A stretch of DNA of 64,000 nucleotides, taken from NCBI RefSeq assembly GCF_034702125.1, contig NC_085875.1, positions 21,525,247-21,589,246 on the forward strand, given 5' to 3'. Positions within the stretch are counted from its first letter, which is position 1; the number at the start of each line of letters is the position of its first letter. A model generated the notes under the pieces. It did no database searches. It was given only the letters and a program-made list of their open reading frames with translations, and was not told the origin of the DNA. Positions 1 through 12,059 of this stretch are shown here, one piece after another. The translations under genes were made by a program, and so were the position numbers. This DNA is from Engraulis encrasicolus. Taxonomy: Eukaryota > Chordata > Actinopteri > Clupeiformes > Engraulidae.

Positions 1-831
1 TTAAAAAGTAGACTACACCACTGATCGAGAGCATGAGGAAAGAGAAACAAGGAAACACCTGTGGATTGCAGGCATGCAATAAACCCTTTCCTACACTCTA
101 CAATAACGTTGTACGTTTTCTGCTTTCCAGCATAGAAAATAAAATTAACACTTAGAAAGTACTCTAGGACCAAATACAATAAAGAGGGTGTGAAATTGAA
201 CTAACACTGCATGTTTTACTGTGCTATGTAACATGCCCTTTTGGTTACACTTCATTTTACTCTCCCTTGTATACCGCATATTCATTAGGTACAGTATAAC
301 AAAGCATGTAATGACATCATGTAACATCATGTAGACGAGGCCTACTTAAACTATACCTCAAGGTTAGGGTTACTGTATATGCGCACGTAGACCTACAAAA
401 TAGCCTATTACATGCTTATCCATTTGCAGTTACCCTAAAAAAGACACCCCTAAAGTAAGCTTAAGTATAAATTGCAGAGGATTAATGCGTCTTTGAGTTC
501 CATGTAAAGCAGTATGTAAAACAGATGAATTAGTAGGCCTATTATCTGCTGGTGTCATGCGATGTAGGCCTACAGTGTGTGTGCGGTGTGCACAATGGTG
601 AGCTAGAGACTCATAAAAGATAAGGCAGACAGAGGTCAAGGTAAGTAACTCCTCATCGCTATCTCTGACCAGTGATCTGTCTCTGACCATCTGATGCTAG
701 CAACACCTTTGCCTGAAGCGCCTTTGTTGTTGCATGAATTACACAACTATAGTCAGATTATAGCACAGGCCTATCAGGAGCCAAGGGAGGCCAGAAGCCA
801 AAGCCTCCATACCAAAAAAATTGAAGTAATG

Positions 832-893
<62 letters not shown>

Positions 894-1948
894 CCCACAT
901 ACCCTACTTCATGTCTATAGGCTATTTATGTTCTCATATTGTATTACGTGTAACCTTGCACTTTATGTGCCTGATTTTCAAATTTACCGGGGGGAGAAAC
1001 CCCCAAAAACCCCAACAACAAAGACTCTATAACACCGAAGTGGGGGGCGGGAACCTCTCAGGGGCTGTGGAGTAGGGGGGCTGCGGCAGGTTGGCAGCAA
1101 AAGTAAAGCAAAATAAAATATATAATTGAATATGTTGAATAACTTTGTACACCAAAATAAACCATCAACAAGATAAACAATATTCCTGTTAATTAAGATA
1201 TAGAACTAGAATAGGCCTAGGCCTTTGCAGTTTTGAACATCACTAACACAACACCATTATATTTCGTAAAGCTCAGTGGGGCACTGACTCACAGACCTAC
1301 AGACTATGGTTGTGATGAAAGGGGGTGCACGGGGGGGCGGCGCGGGGGGGGGGGTGTGCAGTGTGGCACAACCCATGGGCGTAATTTTAGGTGTGGATGG
1401 GTGCGACATGTCCATGCCAGACCTTAGCCTACAGAGGAGCAAACATCAAGCTGACAACAGACGGCAGGGCACCCCATAACCAGGCTGCAAGACCCACATG
1501 TAGCGCGTAAAGTAGCCTAGTGTGTTCAAAATTACGAGGACATCTAAATCAAATAGGTAGGCCTATATTAGCCTACTTCACAACCTTCAGCGCGGTTTCA
1601 AGGCTTTGCCAACTGTCGGGACTCAGGAGTCGGGACTCAATTTTGCATATGAGCCTGCTGATACGCTTTGTGCCAGTGTGTAGCAGATGTAGGAATTCGC
1701 CTTAGCTATTCTGTTGGAAATTATCAAAGAGGAAAATTAAAAACTAACAATGAAATTGTGAATTGTGCCTTGACAAATTGTCATGCGCAAAGTTACAACA
1801 TCAAGGCGTTCAAGGCTTGCCAACTGTCGGGAATACAGCCTGCTGTTATTAAAACAATGTCCGTCAAAATTGACATATTCCCTCGCTGCCTTTTTGTTAT
1901 TGTCTAGCCTACTAGAATCTTAATAGGCCTATGTCCTAAGTAAATGGC
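1..1948. other. Non-coding flank, no gene seen
   Basis: No open frame here has splice signals or a recognisable domain. It contains a trinucleotide (AAT)n microsatellite at about 831-892, a G-rich run at about 1325-1360, and several copies of the palindrome TAGGCCTA (for example near 564 and 1559). The conceptual proteins that cross the microsatellite are poly-isoleucine artefacts. Confidence 0.6.
831..892. repeat. (AAT)n microsatellite
   Basis: About 20 uninterrupted copies of a trinucleotide AAT/ATA unit. Confidence 0.95.
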
Positions 1949-1956
1949 AATTTCCC

Positions 1957-4067
1957 GATAACACTTCCAAATAAGGGGCCATAATTAACAGTAAAGTAGC
2001 TACAACCTAATACTTAAGTAAGGGTTAATAATCATTATTTAATGCCACATTAGACACATATTAATTGTTATTAATGCATATGTTGAACATTAGTAAGCAG
2101 TTACTTAACTATTAGATAACTATTACCTTGTGTTACAAGTTAATAGCATATTATTATTTAACTAATAGATAAGTAAGGGCACAGTTAATAGTTAAGTAGC
2201 TATCAGGTCATACTTAACTAAGGACCAAAATTAACACTTACTTAATACAAAAGCAAGGCATAACTAATGGTTAATTAATACATAAATATTGGGTTTTGGG
2301 ACCCTTATATTAGAGTTGGCTGAGGATAACTAATGGTTAATTAATAGATAGATATTGATATTTGGGACCCTTATATTAGAGTTGGCTGCGGATAACTAAT
2401 GGTTAATTAATCGATAGATATTTGTGTTTGGGACCCTTATAATAGAGTTGGCTGAGCATTCCTGATAGTAAAGTAATTAATCTACTGTGACATCTAGTTT
2501 TCACTCGTTCAAATCACAACAGGAGCTATTATATAGCAAGGATTGGACGTACACTTCTCAATGATGGTGGGGTGATGAGATGTATTTTTTTCATATACCA
2601 CTTATTAGTTTTAACGGTAAAAACCCTACAATAAATGCAGAACATTATGAAGAGTAATAGTTTTGAACCAAAACTAAACCATTTCTTTGTGATAATTAGG
2701 TTAATGTTTGAGAATATTAGCTCCAAGAAGAGCAGTGCATGATGGGTACGCAATCTATAGACAACAATAATTCGGTATTATTTAATCATTAGATATGCCT
2801 TACTTTTGTATTAAGTAAGTGTTAATTAAGGTCCTTAGTTAAGTATGACCTAATAGCTACTTAACTATTAACTGTACCCTTACTTATCTATTAGTTAAAT
2901 AATTATATGCTATTAACTTGAGACACATGGTAAGGGGCCATATATATAATTATAATTAACATAATTAACAGCAAATTAGCTATAACCTAATACTTTAGTA
3001 ACAGTTAATAATCACTACTGCTACATTAGACACACATAAATTGTTATTAATTCACATGTTAAACATTAGTAAGCAGTTACTTAACTATTAGATAACTATT
3101 ACCATGTGTCTCAAGTTCATAGCATATAATTATTTAACTAATAGATAAGTAAGGGTACAGTTAATAGTTAAGTAGCTATTAGGTCATACTTAACTAAGGA
3201 CCTTAATTAACACTTACTTAATACAAAAGTAAGGCATATCTAATGATTAAATAATACCGAATTATTGTTGTCTATAGATTGCGTACCCATCATGCACTGC
3301 TCTTCTTGGAGCTAATATTCTCAAACATTAACCTAATTATCACAAAAGAAATGGTTTAGTTTCGCTTCAAAACTGTTACTCTTCATAATGTTCTGCATTT
3401 ATTGTAGGGTTTTTACCATTAAATTTAATAAGTGGTACATGAAAAAATTACATCTCATCATCCCACCATCATTGAGAAGTGTACGTCCAATCCTTGCTAT
3501 ATAATGGCTCCTGTTGCCACTATTACAGTGATTTGAACGAGTGAAAACTAGATGTCACAGTAGATTAATTACTTAACTATTAGGTATGCTCAGCCAACTC
3601 TATTATAAGGGTCCCAAACACCAATATCTATCGATTAATTAACCATTAGTTATCCACAGCCAACTCTAATATAAGGGTCCCAAACACCAATATCTATCTA
3701 TTAATTAACCATTAGTTATCCTCAGCCAACTCTAATATAAGGGTCCCAAAACCCAATATTTATGTATTATATAACCATTAGTTATGCCTTGCTTTTGTAT
3801 TAAGTAAGTGTTAATTTTGGTCCTTAGTTAAGTATGACCTGATAGCTACTTAACTATTAACTGTGCCCTTACTTATCTATTAGTTAAATAATAATATGCT
3901 ATTACTTGTAACACAAGGTAATAGTTATCTAATAGTTAAGTAACTACTAATGCATTAATAACAATTAATTTGTGTCTAATGTGGCATTAAGTAGCCTAAT
4001 GATTATTAACCCTTACTTAAGTATTAGGTTGTAGCTACTTTACTGTTAATTATTTGGAAGTGTTACC
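1957..4067. mobile_element. Foldback (palindromic) DNA transposon, 2.1 kb, 8-bp TSD
   Basis: The element reads as one long inverted repeat centred near 3012. The left arm (from 1957) is the reverse complement of the right arm (to 4067). The termini are GATAACACTTCC on the left and GGAAGTGTTACC on the right. It is flanked by a perfect 8-bp direct repeat AATTTCCC (1949-1956 and 4068-4075), the size made by hAT and some Mutator-like transposases. Each arm holds three tandem copies of a roughly 65-bp unit containing GGGACCCTTATA (left copies near 2300, 2365 and 2430). The central spacer (about 2936-3099) is a further copy of the left terminal region in direct orientation, so the palindrome grew by nesting. 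There is no transposase frame, so it is non-autonomous. The superfamily is inferred from TSD length only. Confidence 0.85.
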
Positions 4068-4075
4068 AATTTCCC

Positions 4076-5352
4076 TTTCTGCATCCATTTCCTTGCTTGG
4101 GCTACTTGAAGTGGAAAGGAGGTCCAACAACTCAATGAGAGTTTGTTTGAAACCGAATCCGACACCACACTTTGCAATACGTCCCCTTATTCAGTCACTC
4201 ACATTCCACACCCCAAAGGTAGATCTGGAACCGCAACGTAAACGTTTCTGCGTAGCAAAATGACAGGTCACGACACTCAATGTTTAGGCCTACGCACTGT
4301 CGGCGGCCGGCTTTGCACAAGCAAACTTGCAGAAAGAGTTCGGGTTGCATGTGAGAGTGTGCGTGTATGTGTCAATTCGCTCATCTCGAGCGCGTCGCTT
4401 CATGTCGCGCACAGCACAGCGCAGTTCCCATCAATAGGCCTAATGTTAAAGACAGCCTATGTTCAGCGAGCTATAAAAATCATGACACTGGGATAGCAGC
4501 GCTTGGCACATTTGAGAGAGAGAGCGCAAACTTACAATAGCGCGCGTTCAATGCTTTAACTGTGAGGAAGATTTTGCACGTCAGACTGCTGTTAGGCCTA
4601 CTAAAACGATGCCAGTCAGCATTCTACACATCAACATTATTGTCTCTGGTCGCCAGAGCCTATTTCGCACGTGGATGCCTTGCTCTTGTTCACGAAGCAC
4701 CCACACAAATTGTGATTGATCACAGTTTAATTATGCCCTGGTTTATCAAACACAGTTCAACTAGCTACATAGGCTATTTTACTGCCTGTGAAATAGGCTA
4801 TTTTCCAAACACATTGTTATTTTATAACTTACACAATTAATGTTAGCCTACCTTCTAATTTTCGTTGCAGTGTCAACTGTGTTCAAAGAAGGTGTCCTAT
4901 CTAACTTCTTTGCTGTGTGTGGTGCTGTCATGGCATAGCATTGTAACTAAGTAGGCTAAATATTAGGCCTATAGATATTTGCCCTGTAGTGCCTTACATT
5001 AGCCTACTGCATTACAGCAAAAAGGATTGCATTGCAGTAATTAATTGCTTTTGTAATGCATTAGGCCTGCAAAAGTTGAATAAATGCTCATGTATTTCAG
5101 ATCTATTTTATTAAGTGGAAAAAGTCAATGACTGTTTAATCAATAGGCTATAGGCTAGGGCCTATTGGTTTGTAAGACCTCTTTTCGGTTATTGTTTTGA
5201 CACGTCAGTGGACAGACCACTAGGTGGTAGTGTCTCATTTCTAGTCGTAAACATAAGTCTACTGTTTTTCTTAGTTCACAGTGATATTGATTTGCAGTTC
5301 TTCCTGCAGATCGGTCAAGTAAAGGTTAATGAATGAACCACATTGCAACACA
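4076..5352. other. Non-coding stretch, no gene seen
   Basis: Short open frames occur, but none has splice context or a recognisable domain. Base composition is ordinary apart from recurrent TAGGCCTA-type words. Confidence 0.5.
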
Positions 5353-5735
5353 GGAAGGAGGGAAAAGAAGATAGACATAAATAAATCCTACCTACTTTAC
5401 ATAGTCAGAGGTTTAGGCCTACTCGATGTGAATTTACTGGCTTGCCCTGCATGCCCTTGTTGAGACACTCCTCCACTTGCAAATTATGTGCAGGAGCAGT
5501 GAAGGACTATTGTGTTCATATCAGTCTTTGGGTAGGCCTACAGTTCTATATTTATGTAAAATCTTACATGTGCTGCTTTTACAGAACAGCTTAATGCCTT
5601 GTCACTGTTGTGTAAATGTATTTACTTTTGGCATAAAAGGAAGGAGGGAAAAGAAGATAGACATAAATAATTCCTACCTTTACATAGTCAGAGGTGTAGC
5701 CTACTCGTCTCGATGTGAATTTACTGGCTTGACAT
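5353..5735 (+). repeat. Direct repeat of about 95 bp, spaced about 285 bp apart
   Basis: The block beginning GGAGGGAAAAGAAGATAGAC near 5356 recurs near 5643. Both copies run through a shared end, GATGTGAATTTACTGGCTTG, with a few small indels. It looks like a local duplication of unknown origin. Confidence 0.8.
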
Positions 5736-5739
5736 TGTG

Positions 5740-6791
5740 TAGTTCTAATGCCACAAAATACATAAACTAATGGGTGGTAATAATGTAATAAACTGGGGGC
5801 TTCCCAAAATTTGGAGAAGATTCAGGGACGATCATTTTGGTGGCTTAATTTTAACTTGTGAAGTAAATGTTTAAGTAGCCCATGTAGCCTAAGTAGGCTA
5901 AGTGTAGGGCTAACTAAGTAAGTTTCAAAATCCCATCAAAAAGATCAGCCAACTGGTAAACAGACTCATTATTCACTGGGTCACATGGGCTCATGGGTAA
6001 GAGAGCAAATTGACCTTTGATCATATACAGTATGCCATGTTGCTTTAACACGGCAATAACAGGTCAGCAGGCCACCTGTTGAAATGTAGGCTACTCATCA
6101 TTCATTGTAAAAGTACTCCAAGTCATCACCAATGGCAGCTGATCAAGACTGAAGGGAGTCTTGGCTATGTTTCAAAGGCACACTCTGTTACACTGGGGAC
6201 CTGTGGGTTCCTGGCACAACATTTTCAAACCCCGCCCCATATCTCTCCCCCAACCATTTCCTGTCCACTTCTTCAACTGTCCTGACATTGTTGGCAAAAA
6301 AGCTCCAAAATTCTTAAACAGCTGTTGCAATGCACAGACACATTTTTTCTGCTCGATTGAATGTTTTATTGCCTTTTCACAATCATCACATAGGCTGCAG
6401 TAAAAACGCAAAGGCATAGACAGACACAAATAACCATGCAGAAAAAATATAGTACAGGGAAGGAGGGTTGGTGGATGCTGGGTTCTGCTGCAGTTCAATA
6501 CACATTGAAATAAAATAAGTAAATACATACAAGACAGTTAAGATATGGAGGCCTATAGTCTTTATGCATTTGTATTTTGTCACTAATATAGTAGTTCAAC
6601 ATCACAGCAATCAAACTGACAACATTCAGGCATTAATGATTATGACTAGACATAGATGATTATACAGACACAGAGATTAATTACACAAACATTGTACATT
6701 ATGTCAGGGTTTGGTAACACAAGTAGGAAAATTATTCAAACTGACTAAAAAAATCTGCAAGATTTGCAACATAGGAAAACAAAAAAAGAAA
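5740..6791. other. Intergenic region 3' of the CaaX-protein gene
   Basis: No gene recognised. About 6200-6290 resembles the body of the fish SINE seen at 25510 (CCCCAACCATTTCCTGTCC-like text), so part is probably SINE-derived. TTTATT near 6364 would be an AATAAA signal for the minus-strand gene that ends at 6792, but it lies about 430 nt away, so this is tentative. Confidence 0.4.
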
Positions 6792-7547
6792 TTACAATAT
6801 AATGCAGTTTCTCCAGCTGCTCTCATCTCTGTGTAAAGTCACCCTTTGGACATCTGCCTGTAACACAGCTGGCTGCCTTGGTGGCTCCATTTCTGACAGA
6901 AAGTCCTCCAGGGTCATTCTACTTATAATGCTTATGAGGCCCTGGCTGATGCGGTAAGTTTCACTGCTTGAGAAATTTGAACGTCCTAAATGGTGAGTTA
7001 CATAGACTCTGTAAACATTCCAGCCATCCATGTCCACAATGATGCGATCAGAGTTGCTATTGTCCTGGAGGCCAGTGTATTCTTCCATGACGTAGTCCGG
7101 GAATTGGTCAGCATTTGTCTTTTTAAGGTTTCCAACCTCATAGTAATCAGAATTGTCAGTTTCAGGAAGAAGAGTGTCACCATCATGATCTGGCCTGTTG
7201 TGAAAGGGGTGGAAGCCAAATGCAGCAGTATTCGGGTGCTCTGTAGCAATTATTGGATTGGAGTCAAATTCAATGTATTCAGCAGCGAACCAAAACAAAA
7301 GCCGAAGTCCATGTCTGGGTTGTGGTCGACCATAGTGGGAACGGCAAAGTTGGCTCAGTCCATTTAGTGTTTCTATATCCATGGCTTATGTTATGGGGGG
7401 GGGGTCAAAAGTTTTTTTTGGTTAATATAAACTTGCACAAGAGACCATAAAATATGAACTTGCACAAGAGACCATAAAAAACAACCAAAGCAAAACAAGA
7501 AGAGACCAAAACAAGAGGAGTTGAAATTATGTGTTCTCACCTGGCAT
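6792..7547 (-). CDS. Fish CaaX-box protein of unknown function, 199 aa, two exons
   Basis: Coding exon 1 is 7541-7547 (ATG CCA G, donor GTGAGA). Exon 2 is 7384-6792, with acceptor AG at 7386-7385 after a C-rich tract. The joined frame starts M-P-A-M-D-I-E-T. A later in-frame ATG at 7382 could also serve. The protein is soluble-looking, with no signal peptide or membrane segment. It has a Leu/Arg/His-rich start (CRSHYG, RHGLRLLFWF), a central DYYEVGNL and DNSNSDRIIVDMDGW, and the last four residues CIIL. CIIL is a canonical CaaX box; a terminal Leu favours geranylgeranylation, so membrane anchoring is expected. From memory it resembles a teleost-restricted family of about 200-residue proteins, perhaps the interferon-induced Gig1 group, but I cannot confirm that. 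The upstream region is tandemly duplicated. Confidence 0.75.
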
Positions 7548-9022
7548 CTTCAAGTTAAAAGAAGGTCCACTCAGTGTTTTAAAGTTCTAGAAGAAGCAAT
7601 AGAAATCCATTACATTCGAAGAAAAAAAAGATAGAACATTCCAGTGTCAAAAGTCCCCTTTTTAGTGGTCTGACTTTAATATTCACATCTTCTGATATAT
7701 ACTATAATACAGAAGTAGATGTAATCACTGAAATACTGCACATCTAAATATATATACTGACAAAAAACTGAGTGGAAAACAATTTAACTATGATCTTCAA
7801 ACATTAAAGAAGTGCCATGGATTGTGTCCTACCTTAGTGATGGAGAAGTGACACAGAGAGCTGGTGGTGTGGAGTATTCTGTATTTCTTGTTTTTCCCAT
7901 TTAGTCTCAAGAGCACAACCTTCCGGCTTCTGCAAAAAAGAAACTTAAACTTCCAGGAAGTGAGTCTGTGTCATAATAGATAACAGCCACAAGCAACATT
8001 CAGACATGTTTTGCATCAAGGGAAGGGGATTCACAGAGAGTAGAGTACTGGCATAGTTTTGTAGCTAATCCATCTAATAATTATTCAGCTGCATACAGTA
8101 ACACATTTTAACCATAATACATTTTATTTGTGATGTTACTGTCAAAATGTCAACATAATGATTTTTGTAAAAAATAAAATAAAATAAATAAATAAAATAA
8201 AACGTTCAAAACATGTCACCCTCTGCTTTGTATACAAAGTAATGAACGATACCGCTTTGAAATCCCCCCACCCTAATTGTTTTTTGTTAATTTAAACTTG
8301 CACAAGAGACCAACTAAAGCAAAACAAGAAGAGATCAAAACAAGAAGAGATGAAATGATGTGTTCTCACCTGGTATCTTCAAGTTAAAAGAAGGTCCACT
8401 CAGTGTTTTTAAAGTGCTAGAAGAAGCAATAGGAATACATTACATTTAAGGAAAAAACAACTTTCTGGTGTTACTGTAAAAGTTCCCTTTTTATTGGCCT
8501 GCCTTTAATATTCATATCTTCTCATGTATACTATATTGAAGGCCTAGATGTAATCACTGAAATACTGTACATCTAAATACACATAGCCTTACATACATAC
8601 TGACAAAAAAAACTGACGGGGAAATTGTGATCTTCAAACATTTAAGAAGTGCCATGGATTGTGTCCTACCTTAGTGATGGAAAAGTGACACAGAGAGCTG
8701 ATGGTGAAGATAATTCTATATTTCTTGTTTTCCCATCTAGTCTCAAGAGCACAACAACCTTCAGGCTTCTGGAAAAACGAAACTTAAAATTCCAGGAAGT
8801 GAGTCTGTGTCCTAATACTGTAGAAAATAGCCACAAAAAAACAGACTTTTTTGCATCAAGGGAAGGGGGTTCACGGAGAGTGATTTACTGGTATAGTTTT
8901 GTAGCTAATCCATCAAATAATTATTCAGCCGCATACAGTAACATGATAACTTTATTCAAGATTTTACTGTCAACTAATGTCAACATTGTCTTTTAGTGAC
9001 TAGTGCAAAACCGTTCAAAACC
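7409..9022 (-). repeat. Tandem duplication of promoter, exon 1 and part of intron 1 of the CaaX gene
   Basis: Copy 1 is about 7409-8212 and copy 2 about 8277-9022. They share blocks such as AACTTGCACAAGAGACC, GTGTTCTCACCTGG, GTGCCATGGATTGTGTCCTA and TTATTCAGC, with many small differences. Copy 1 contains the gene's first exon (ATG at 7547). In copy 2 the equivalent codon is ATA (near 8377-8375, by alignment) while the splice donor is kept, so copy 2 cannot start the same protein. It could still be an alternative upstream non-coding exon or promoter. Confidence 0.85.
8771..8784 (-). promoter_or_regulatory. Weak ISRE-like site next to an ETS-type core
   Basis: On the minus strand this reads AGTTTCGTTTTTCC, one base off the ISRE pattern AGTTTCNNTTTCNC. 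A GGAAGT ETS-type core lies about 14 bp away. It is 1.2 kb upstream of the CaaX gene's start codon; the matching site in copy 1 (7933-7946) is more degenerate. Prediction only. Confidence 0.3.
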
Positions 9023-9160
9023 CCAATGTGGAGTTAGGTGCCTTGCTCAAGGGCACTTCAGCCATGGATGGAGATGTAGGGAGAGGTCAGGGGGGATTCG
9101 AACCTGCAACCCTGAGATTGAAAGACCAACTCTCCAACCACTAGGCCATGGCTGCCAAAA
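9000..9160 (-). mobile_element. tRNA-derived SINE, minus strand
   Basis: On the minus strand the element begins with an A-box-like TGGCCTAGTGGTTGG and a perfect B-box GGTTCGAATCC. The family core CCATGGCTGAAGTGCCC with TTGAGCAAGGCAC follows. The same family occurs at 16431, 25935, 40232 and 59072. Confidence 0.8.
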
Positions 9161-10882
9161 TTGCAGGGTTCCACCAGGACACCAGATACTCTTGGTCCGT
9201 TTCTCATTGCAGGTGCTGACATGGATTGGGTGCCTCCTGGGCTGGCGGTGAGAGGTGGGTGAGCTCTAGCTCTGAATCCCTCTCCCTCTCTCTCTGTCTG
9301 TCTGTGTGTCTGTCCGTCTGGTTTGGTACTGTTGGTTCAATAAATTATTGTGAATGGTCACTCTCTCGTCTGTCCCTATTTTGTCATGGTTTTGAGCTAG
9401 GCTGTGACACTGTAAAATGTTTACTTGTGTAAATTCACAGAGCGGCAGGACACCAAATGAGATGTAATATGCATACATTCTTTAAAACAAAACAAAAAAA
9501 CATAAATAAACGAGCAACAAGGTGTTGTAGCAGAGGGCAGTGAGGCACCCCTCCAGGTGGGCTTGCATGGCCCATGTAATATCCCCGGCCGACCCTTCTC
9601 TCCCACTTGTTTCCTGTCCCACTCTTCACTGTTAATCAAAATAAATGCAAAATGTCCTAAAAATAGCCTATACCACACTGTACTTCCTTGATTTAAAGCC
9701 TGGCTCCTATATACATTCTGTTTGAATCTTTGGGGCAGTCCTTGGTAGGATATCAGAGACCACTGTTTACAAAAAGCGGGTATTTGATTGGTCACAGCCA
9801 TGGCTCTGAATAAACTTTTTTCATCAACAGCCAAAATGGCTAATAGATGTTAATCTTACTAGCCAAACACATACTCTCTAATGGGTTAAAGTGGCTAGTG
9901 AGTTTGTCTTTTCTACCAGCCAAACTGATGAAATCAGCATTTGGCCGTTTGGCTGATGTTAATTTAGAGCCCTGGTCACAGCGTTGGCCAAGGCAGAACA
10001 AAGACAATTTGAATAATAATGCCAACAGTTTGGTCCCACCCACAGCTTTTTGCTGTCTGATACAAGCAGGCCTAGACGAAAGCGTTCCTATTTAGTCTGC
10101 CTCATCAGGCTAATAATCTGTAAATAACCGTCAGTCTGTCAGGTCAGCTAAATGTAGTGTCAAGTATGTTTTAGGGGCTTAAGCAGCACAGGCGAGGCAC
10201 TTGTCTTTTGATGAGGAATCAGCTTGTAAATTAGCAACCGATAAAGGTATATTTGTAATATGACACTTGCGTACAAATGATATTGCAATGTATTGTTTTT
10301 TACAACATGTTTCAGATTTAAATGCAATTTTGTACTTGCCATGTATTCCTGACCTGGTGTGGTTTAGCACAATGTGGCAATTCCTTTCCAAGGCTGTGGT
10401 CCAGCTTGTTTGACAAGTGCTCAAATAAAATGAAAAGGTCAACAAAACAGAGACAATGAACTCAGCCTGAAGGCATCGGAAAACTAAGCTAAAATGGATG
10501 CATCTAATCAACCAGCACATCATCAGGAACTTAACTTGATACATTATAAAGTGCGCAGAGACAGAAGAAGTATCTCATTTCAGATGGTCATTGTCATTGC
10601 CATGTACGCCAAAGATTCTGCCCACATATGCAGTGTCTAAGCCATTCACTCCTACATGCTGTAGGTGTGTGCTCCACAACAATTGTGAAAATGTCTTTGT
10701 ATTCAACCAGTTTGTTCAGTTATGAGGACGAGGTCAGACGCATAGGAGACTGGAATACTAACTCACTCTGAAAATGAGTTACTGTATTTATAAGACAATC
10801 TAAAGAAGAGAAGTATACTAGGTCTGCTGTAGGCTACTGTTCTTCACTTAAACCTTTAATCCAGTCATTTTATCTTCATAAA
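9160..10882. other. Intergenic region upstream of the Rab gene
   Basis: A short (CTGT)n run lies at about 9283-9318. About 9520-9660 resembles the body and tail of the second SINE type (TCTCTCCCACTTGTTTCCTGTCC-like). I could not support any coding exon. About 10560-10880 immediately precedes the Rab start and presumably holds its promoter and 5' UTR; I see no distinctive element. Confidence 0.45.
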
Positions 10883-11967
10883 ATGGAGGTATCGTGGAAC
10901 TTCAGGTTCGGTATCGTCATCCTTGGAGACTCAGCAGTAGGAAAGTCGTCTCTGCTCCATCGCTACACAGAGGGCACGTTTGACGACTCCAGGCAGTCAC
11001 CACTCGGAATAGATTTTAAAGTTCACCACCTGGATTTTGACCCTGGCGTCGTGGTTAAAATGCTCCTGTGGGACACTGCTGGACAAGAGAGGTTTCGGTG
11101 AGCAGGGATAATGTATTTTACATCATAGAAATACAATAATTTTGGCCTAGAGTGATATTCACTCTTGCTTAACAGCATTCATTAACAACCATCATTGAGA
11201 GCTGCTTTCATCAGTAATGATGACCTTCCTGCTGATGGCATAGTCATTGGACTGTGATCTTTTGTTTCTTCCTATATACGGTAGTAAGCTTTAGTGGAGG
11301 GGTGGGGAGCCTAGAGTATGTCTCGAGGGCCATTTGTGGCCCTTGAGGCCGTTTTATCCGGCCCCCAATATAATTTTAATGTTATTCAGCTTCACTTGAA
11401 ATATGACATATTTTGTAATGGAATCTCAGAAAATACATTTGCAATACAATTAAGTTATATTCAGGGGACCTAGTGAAGGTGGGGTCTGTTTTAAAGGTTG
11501 CTGCATTCTAGATTATTTGATCTATTGTGTACTTTCATACACACAGGTCAATTGCCAAGTCCTACATGAGGAACTCTGTTGGATGTCTACTCGTCTTTGA
11601 CATCTCCCAGAGACAGACCTTTGAGCGAATTCGCAGCTGGCAAGAGGAGGTACTGGACTATGTCAAACCCAACCCGATGATCTTTCTATTGGTGGGCCAC
11701 AAATGTGACATGGACGTACAAAGACAGGTCACCAAAGAAGAAGCAGAGTCGATGGCTAAGAAGCTCAACATGCTGGGCTATCTGGAGGTCTCCTCAAGAG
11801 ACAACACAAACGTCAGCCTGGCCTTTCAGACTCTGGCCAAGGGCATCTACGATCACTTCCAGAAACGCCGCATCTCCATTCGAGAGGGATGGTATGGATT
11901 CACAGTTGGAGCGCCTATCCAGACTGAGCCGCCGCAGACAAAGAAATCTGGTTGCCAGTGTGGTTGA
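10883..11967 (+). CDS. Rab GTPase of the Rab39/Rab42 subfamily, 211 aa, two exons
   Basis: Exon 1 is 10883-11097 and exon 2 is 11547-11967; the CG|G junction completes the Arg codon of QERFR-S. Small GTPase of vesicle traffic. The P-loop is GDSAVGKS (residues 15-22), G3 is WDTAGQER, and G4 is GHKCD in place of NKxD, as in Rab39/Rab42. The SAK motif is replaced by SSR, and the C-terminus GCQCG carries two prenylatable cysteines. The tail REGWYGFTVG matches the DGW-G block of this subfamily. Two oddities: switch I reads S-P-L-G-I-D-F where Rabs have P-T-V-G-V-D-F, so the Mg-coordinating Thr is Pro; and a Gly follows the usual terminal CXC. Human RAB42 and TMEM50A both lie on 1p35-36, so rab42 is my best guess over rab39. 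Confidence 0.9.
11285..11480. mobile_element. hAT-like repeat fragment in the Rab intron
   Basis: The text GGTGGGGAGCC ... GGGCCATTTGTGGCCC ... CCGGCCCCC resembles the terminal part of common fish hAT non-autonomous elements. No intact termini or TSD were found. Confidence 0.35.
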
Positions 11968-12048
11968 GGCAAAAGTTACCGGTACACACACTGAAAAAGC
12001 CCGATGAATTGCACTTGTCTTTCTCCCAAAAGGCCTATAATGTTGTGC

Positions 12049-12054
12049 AATAAA
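12049..12054 (+). terminator. Polyadenylation signal of the Rab gene
   Basis: AATAAA lies 82 nt after the stop codon and is followed by TG-rich sequence (TCTGTTATTGGTGG). It is the first such signal in the 3' flank. Confidence 0.65.
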
Positions 12055-12059
12055 TCTGT

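Noticed and set aside
9050..9157. tRNA gene candidate (A- and B-box present), also at 16431, 25513, 40232 and 59072
   Set aside because: The acceptor stems do not pair and conserved SINE bodies follow; these are SINE heads.
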